From the NCBI GenBank assembly GCA_031288005.1, contig JAITSE010000043.1, positions 1 through 10,273 on the forward strand: 10,273 bases of DNA, written 5' to 3'. Shown piece by piece: positions 6,287-10,273 of this stretch (its first letter is position 1; each line of letters begins with the position of its first letter). The translations under genes and the position numbers were made by a program. The notes below the pieces were generated by a model. It worked only from the letters and a program-made list of their open reading frames with translations. It searched no databases and was not told where the DNA came from. Origin of the DNA: Treponema sp. (GTDB taxonomy: Bacteria; Spirochaetota; Spirochaetia; Treponematales; Breznakiellaceae).

Positions 6287-6363
6287 AACTCAATTATCTG
6301 CTTTCCAACTATCTTGATATGAAAATACTGCTTGCTAAAATATTATTTTCAGGAGGCCAATGA
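6283..6363 (+). CDS. Possible 26-residue coupled peptide between hsdS and the antitoxin-like gene
   Basis: The frame begins in an ATGA overlap with the hsdS stop, has a strong Shine-Dalgarno sequence GGAGGA at 6271-6276 (6-nt spacer), and its TGA (6361-6363) overlaps the ATG of the next gene. The peptide starts MKLNYLLSNYLDMKIL and ends FSGGQ; it is leucine- and isoleucine-rich with scattered charges, suggesting one amphipathic or weakly hydrophobic helix. I recognise no family. It may be a real micropeptide, a coupling device that carries ribosomes from hsdS to the next gene, or a chance open frame. The flanking ribosome binding sites and back-to-back stop/start overlaps favour translation; length alone gives no support. 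Confidence 0.4.
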   Translation: MKLNYLLSNYLDMKILLAKILFSGGQ

Positions 6364-6587
6364 TGCCCTATAAACCCATCACTATAGACCGCGACAATCT
6401 TTCCATCATGGGCGTTCAATTCCCCGATCTTGAAACATTAAACAGCGCCGCGGACGCTATCGGCACAAATATGTTTGAAGGCTATGAGCCGGCTCCGCAG
6501 GGGATTGCCATTATCCGCGACTATCTTCTGGATAAGATTACGCTTGATGATGTCATTAAGCTGGCAAAGGCGAAAAAATATGCCTGA
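6363..6587 (+). CDS. VbhA-like antitoxin (Fic-inhibitor family) inside the hsd operon
   Basis: This 74-residue protein has a C-terminal half that resembles VbhA-type antitoxins of class I Fic toxins. The Fic inhibitory motif (S/T)xxxE(G/N) is matched exactly by TNMFEG (35-40). It continues EGYEPAPQ, followed by two predicted helices, with TLDDVIK in the second. In such antitoxins the motif's glutamate enters the Fic active site and blocks ATP from binding productively, preventing AMPylation of targets. The N-terminal 25 residues (MPYKPITIDRDNLSIMGVQF) are not part of the motif region and look strand-forming. I prefer ATG 6363 because AGGAGG (6351-6356) sits 6 nt upstream; ATG 6360 would add one Met with only a 3-nt spacer. 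It lies 25 bp before hsdR. No Fic gene (HPFxxGNG-type motif) is found in the window, so the antitoxin appears orphan or acts on a distant partner. Assignment rests on motif and visual similarity only. Confidence 0.65.
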   Translation: MPYKPITIDRDNLSIMGVQFPDLETLNSAADAIGTNMFEGYEPAPQGIAIIRDYLLDKITLDDVIKLAKAKKYA

Positions 6588-6612
6588 ACCTTACGGGTAT
6601 TGGAGCTGCTGA

Positions 6613-9600
6613 ATGAGCAATAACAAATTCACCGAGCAGGAACTGGAAAACGCCGTCATCGAACTTTTTGTCAATGAAGGCTATACCCATGTCCCCGGCG
6701 ATACCATACACCGGAAACCCGAGGATATACTCCTTGAAGATGATATATCGTCATTTTTAAATTCATTTTATCATGACGAGAACCTGACGGAAAACGAAAC
6801 CGAAAGAATTATTAATCAGATAAAATTTATTCCAGCATATCCCTTGTACGAAGGCAACAAACAGGCGTACCGGGCCGTAAACGAAGGCTTCGATTTTAAG
6901 CGGGACGACGCCGGGAAGCCCAATATCCACATCAACCTGATAGATTTTGATAATCCCCAAAACAACATATTCAAAGCGGTAAATCAATACGCCGTACAGG
7001 ACGTAAAAACGCGCCGTCCCGATACGCTGTTGTTTATAAACGGCATTCCCGTTCTAATCTGCGAATTCAAGACCGCCATAGAAGAAGACAAAACAAGCTG
7101 CGACGCCTGGAAACAAATTCACAATCGCTATAAACGGGACATCCCAAAACTCATGAAATTTGTTTTTCTCTCCATGATTACGGACGGCGCGAACACCAAA
7201 GCGGGTACGATATGGACGCCTTATGAATACTACTACGGCTGGAACAAGGTAAATTACGGAGATCCGGCCAGTGACGGCATCGGTTCTCTTTTAACCATGA
7301 TAAAAGGCGCTTTCACAAAAGAACGTATTATTGCCATACTCCGGGACTTTATCTGCTACCCCGACGCAAACGAAGAAGAGAGGGCTGTTTTTTGCCGTTA
7401 CCCCCAGTTTTTCGGCGCGAATATGATGTTTCAAAGTATCAGGAAGCGCCTGAAACCGGCTGGGGACGGAAAAGGCGGAACCTATTTTGGGGCCACGGGC
7501 TGCGGGAAAACCTATACGATGCTGTTTCTTTCCCGGCTGCTTGCCCTGCGGGAGCGGGAAACCTTCAAAAACCCAACCATCATCATTATTGAAGACCGGG
7601 ACGATCTTGATGACCAAACCTCCGAATTGTTTGTATCATCGAAACGTTTTTTGCATGACGATCACGTCAAAAGCATAGAAAGCCGCCGGGACTTAAAGAA
7701 CGAATTGGGCAGCAGAGAATCGGGCGGCGTGTATATCACCACCATTCAAAAATTTTGTGAAAGTATTGGCCTGCTTTCCCCCAGAAATAATATCATCTGT
7801 ATTGCCGATGAGGCCCACAGAACCCAAACGAATGACGGCTCCAAACTTAAAATAACCGAAAAGGGCGTAATAACAACTTACGGCTTTGCGAAATACCTCC
7901 GGGATTCTTTCCCCAACGCGGCATACACTGGTTTTACGGGAACGCCCATTGACGAAACCCTGCACATTTTTGGCGATGTAGTCGCCCAATACACAATGAA
8001 AGAGTCCTGCGACGACGGCATTACCGTCCGCATAGCGTACGAACCCCGTCTTGCGCGGGTTGTCGTCTCCGAGCGGCAGGCAAAAGAAATACAGCAATAC
8101 TACGACAAGTGCGTTGCCGAAGGCGCAAACGAGAACCAGGTGGAAGAAAGCAAGCGGGCCATGAGCGAAATGAAAAAAGTTATCGGGCATCCAGAACGGA
8201 TAAAACGCCTTGCCGCGGATATTGTTTCTCACTACGAGGCCCTTTGCGCCGAAAAACCAAAGATCGTCCAAAAAGCCATGATTGTCTGCGCCGGCCGTGA
8301 ACTGGCGTATAAGGTTTACAAAGCGATTATCGCCATAAGACCTGAGTGGAACATCAAGAAAAAATCAGAGAATGAGACTGATTTAAGCCGGGAAGAATCC
8401 GAAAGACTTATGCCTCTTGAAAAAATCAAAATTGTCGCCACGCGGGATAAGGACGATGAAAAAGAGCTGTATGATATACTTGGCGACCGTGAATACCGTA
8501 AAAAACTTGACAGGCAGTTCAAAAACAACAAATCTAATTTCAAGATTGCCATCGTGGTCGATATGTGGATTACCGGTTTTGATGTTCCGTCCCTGTCGGT
8601 TATGTATATCGATAAACCAATCCAGAAACATACGCTCATCCAGACGATTTCAAGGGTAAACCGTGTCTTTGAAGGGAAGGAAAAAGGTCTTGTGGTTGAC
8701 TATATCGGCATAAAAGAAGATATGATGACCGCCGTTAAAAAGTATTCCGGACCCCAGGGCAGCCCGCTTGAGGAACTCATCATATCCCTTGAAATATTCC
8801 GCAATCACCTGGATTTATTGTCAAAGCTGCTGCACGGCTTTAACGCGGAGAAATTTTATACCGGCAGTCCGCTTGAACGGCTGCTTTGCCTTGATCGCGC
8901 CGCCGAATACGTGCAAACCAAAAAAGAAACCGAAACCCGCTTTATGCTGCTCTCCCTTAAGCTGAAAGCCGCCTGGGAAGTCTGCCGGCCCTCCGGGCAG
9001 CTTAGCGATGCCGAAATCGAACAAGCCCAATTCTATCTCGCGATCCGCTCGATTATTTACAAACAGACAAGGGGCAATACTCCCGATGCCGAAACCATGA
9101 ACCGCCATGTGGAAAAAATGGTAATAGAGGCGATCCGCTGTTCCGGCATGGAAAATATTGTAAACCCGGGGGAATCCGAAGATATTTTCAGCGATGAATT
9201 TGCGAAAAAACTTGATGAAATTGATATGCCCGTCACAAAATTCAATGCGTTAATAAAACTGTTAAAGAAGGCGATACAAGGCTACAGAAGAACGAATAAA
9301 ATCAAAGCCGTCCAATTTGATGAAATGCTGAAAAAAGTCGTTGAACAATACAACAACCGGGACAATCTTGTCTTCACAAGTTCTGTAGTCGCCGATTTTG
9401 TAGACAGCCTTTCTGACGAACTGCTCAACATAATGAAAGATCTGCGGGATGATAAATCGTCCTTTGAAAAAATGGGCATCAGCTATGAGGAAAAGGCGTT
9501 CTACGATATTCTGGTATCCGTCAGGGACAGACATCAGTTTCAATACGCTGAGGAAAAATGTATAAACCTCGCCAAGGAAATCAAAAAATTGGTTGACGAT

Positions 9601-9837
9601 AAATCGCAATACACGGACTGGTACATTCGCAGCGATATAAAAAACACGCTGAATAAAGACCTGACCATCCTTTTATACAAAAACGGCTATCCCCCGGAAT
9701 GGGACGAGGAAGTCTTTGAACAAGTATTGGAACAGGCCGAGAACTTTAAGAAATACCACGCCGATTCTGACAATGAAGATGCCTACGATCCGCCGGATGA
9801 GGATTATGGCGTATCGTTCGCGGCAGAAACGCCTTAG
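6613..9837 (+). CDS. hsdR: Type I restriction enzyme endonuclease/translocase subunit HsdR
   Basis: At 1074 residues this is full length for HsdR, which pumps DNA using ATP and cuts it far from unmethylated sites. The N-terminal nuclease domain carries the PD-(D/E)xK signature: PD at 136-137, E151 and K153 in CEFKTA. Superfamily 2 motor motifs follow: Walker A GATGCGKT (293-300), DEAH (399-402), TGFTGTP (439-445), MWITGFDVPSL (651-661) and motif VI QTISRVNRV (677-685). Residues from about 710 on form a helical C-terminal domain that should bind the HsdM/HsdS core, ending in an acidic tail (DSDNEDAYDPPDEDYG). All catalytic residues look intact, so restriction should be functional. The ATG at 6613 follows GGAG (6602-6605) with a 7-nt spacer and lies 25 bp after the antitoxin-like gene, consistent with one operon. 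The first start is supported by immediate family-like sequence. Confidence 0.96.
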   Translation: MSNNKFTEQELENAVIELFVNEGYTHVPGDTIHRKPEDILLEDDISSFLNSFYHDENLTENETERIINQIKFIPAYPLYEGNKQAYRAVNEGFDFKRDDAGKPNIHINLIDFDNPQNNIFKAVNQYAVQDVKTRRPDTLLFINGIPVLICEFKTAIEEDKTSCDAWKQIHNRYKRDIPKLMKFVFLSMITDGANTKAGTIWTPYEYYYGWNKVNYGDPASDGIGSLLTMIKGAFTKERIIAILRDFICYPDANEEERAVFCRYPQFFGANMMFQSIRKRLKPAGDGKGGTYFGATGCGKTYTMLFLSRLLALRERETFKNPTIIIIEDRDDLDDQTSELFVSSKRFLHDDHVKSIESRRDLKNELGSRESGGVYITTIQKFCESIGLLSPRNNIICIADEAHRTQTNDGSKLKITEKGVITTYGFAKYLRDSFPNAAYTGFTGTPIDETLHIFGDVVAQYTMKESCDDGITVRIAYEPRLARVVVSERQAKEIQQYYDKCVAEGANENQVEESKRAMSEMKKVIGHPERIKRLAADIVSHYEALCAEKPKIVQKAMIVCAGRELAYKVYKAIIAIRPEWNIKKKSENETDLSREESERLMPLEKIKIVATRDKDDEKELYDILGDREYRKKLDRQFKNNKSNFKIAIVVDMWITGFDVPSLSVMYIDKPIQKHTLIQTISRVNRVFEGKEKGLVVDYIGIKEDMMTAVKKYSGPQGSPLEELIISLEIFRNHLDLLSKLLHGFNAEKFYTGSPLERLLCLDRAAEYVQTKKETETRFMLLSLKLKAAWEVCRPSGQLSDAEIEQAQFYLAIRSIIYKQTRGNTPDAETMNRHVEKMVIEAIRCSGMENIVNPGESEDIFSDEFAKKLDEIDMPVTKFNALIKLLKKAIQGYRRTNKIKAVQFDEMLKKVVEQYNNRDNLVFTSSVVADFVDSLSDELLNIMKDLRDDKSSFEKMGISYEEKAFYDILVSVRDRHQFQYAEEKCINLAKEIKKLVDDKSQYTDWYIRSDIKNTLNKDLTILLYKNGYPPEWDEEVFEQVLEQAENFKKYHADSDNEDAYDPPDEDYGVSFAAETP

Positions 9838-9884
9838 ACGTATCGTTTTAATTGTGGCAAGCCTCATGAGAGGTTCCGTTTACC

Positions 9885-10118
9885 TCAAGTTTCCAAACAA
9901 CCCGATTGACGCAAAAAAAGAAAGGGCGCAATATAATTCCATAATTTTATGATTTTACGGGCGAGTCGTTCTTTTATTTCCCTGTGCCGGAGTACGGCTT
10001 CCGCAATTCCGGTAGCAAGATTGCGGTAATAGTCATGATCTCCGCCATGCCGGACAAATACCGCGCCATTGAAAGATTTGCCAAAAAATAAAAGAGTTTT
10101 TGATTGCGCATAAGGCAA
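9885..10118 (-). pseudogene. Degenerate HicA-family toxin (mRNA interferase) relic
   Basis: The minus-strand frame (TTG start at 10118, 77 codons) contains VFVRHGGDHDYYRN followed by VLRHREIKERLARKIIK. This matches the pattern of HicA toxins, small double-stranded-RNA-binding-fold ribonucleases, in which a GxSH-type histidine is catalytic and a P-R-H-R/K-E-I segment precedes the last helix. The histidine is kept. The Ser before it is Asp, and the usual Pro before RHREI is Leu. A second N-terminus, MRNQKLFYFLA, starting at ATG 10111 in another frame, resembles a HicA start and suggests a frameshift around 10070-10085. The C-terminus runs on about 19 residues beyond the expected end. No Shine-Dalgarno sequence and no hicB partner are visible. 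It is convergent with hsdR, ending 48 bp beyond the hsdR stop. Decay is inferred; it could be a divergent intact toxin. Confidence 0.5.
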
Positions 10119-10181
10119 GAGACTGGAGGCTGTTTACAATTACGCCAATCCATTATTTAATCTCCGGGGGGTTTAATTCCC

Positions 10182-10231
10182 CGCCCCTCTGGGGCGTAAA
10201 ACTGGGGGTGTGGGGGATTTGTTCCCCCACA
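10182..10231. terminator. Pair of GC-rich hairpins at the window end
   Basis: CGCCCC (10182-10187) pairs with GGGGCG (10191-10196) around TCT. TGTGGGGGA (10209-10217) pairs with TCCCCCACA (10223-10231) around TTTGT, a perfect 9-bp stem. Neither is followed by a T-run on either strand, so they may be repeat-type palindromes rather than a true intrinsic terminator. The rest of 10119-10273 shows no gene. Confidence 0.4.
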
Positions 10232-10273
10232 TACGCAAAGTTTTCAAGGTGAAATCTTCAATACCCCGCGGCT

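Noticed and set aside
6580..6612. Ten-codon frame MPEPYGYWSC between the antitoxin-like gene and hsdR
   Set aside because: It ends right before the hsdR ATG but has only a weak ribosome binding site and is too short to support as a gene.
8821..9108. Minus-strand frames within hsdR, and others at 3832-4419 and 7693-8271
   Set aside because: They are antisense to well-supported hsdM/hsdR domains and show no independent start signals or motifs.
9716..9952. Plus-strand 78-codon frame over the hsdR end
   Set aside because: Most of it overlaps hsdR in another frame and its composition (R, M and I rich) is that of a shadow.

Overview
The window comes from a moderately GC-rich bacterial chromosome. 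A host-associated spirochaete (Treponema-like) is my guess; no rRNA or other lineage marker is present to settle it. Housekeeping genes on the left (helicase, RdgB, two tRNAs) have high-GC coding sequence. The right two thirds is a type I restriction-modification (RM) operon of lower GC, most visibly in hsdS, as expected of an accessory, horizontally moving module.

Layout. Bases 1-433 hold no convincing gene. They are packed with palindromes: five 21-bp-phased copies of ATTCCYAGGAAT, several perfect hairpins, and a chain of inverted repeats that share arms of the form GGAGTTTT/AAAACTCC. Bases 434-3183 (minus strand) are a two-gene operon: rdgB (XTP/dITP pyrophosphatase), overlapping by 16 bp a downstream UvrD/PcrA/Rep-type helicase. 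Bases 3184-3307 are the divergent promoter region. tRNA-His(GTG) and tRNA-Arg(TCG) follow on the plus strand at 3308-3459. Only 93 bp later starts the RM operon: hsdM (3553-5175), hsdS (5162-6286), a possible 26-codon peptide (6283-6363), a VbhA-like Fic-antitoxin homologue (6363-6587) and hsdR (6613-9837). The first four reading frames overlap end to start, and hsdR follows after 25 bp. After hsdR, a degenerate HicA-toxin-like reading frame lies on the minus strand (about 9885-10118), followed by two strong GC-rich hairpins up to the window end.

How it works together. HsdM (N6-adenine methylase), HsdS (two target-recognition domains) and HsdR (PD-(D/E)xK nuclease plus DEAH translocase) appear complete and should form a working methylation/restriction complex. 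The most unusual element is the small gene between hsdS and hsdR. It carries the (S/T)xxxE(G/N) inhibitory motif of Fic AMP-transferase antitoxins and a VbhA-like C-terminal half, yet no Fic toxin is encoded in the window. Together with the HicA relic at the far end, this suggests that toxin-antitoxin parts have been exchanged in and around this RM locus. That is an inference from motifs read by eye, without database searches.
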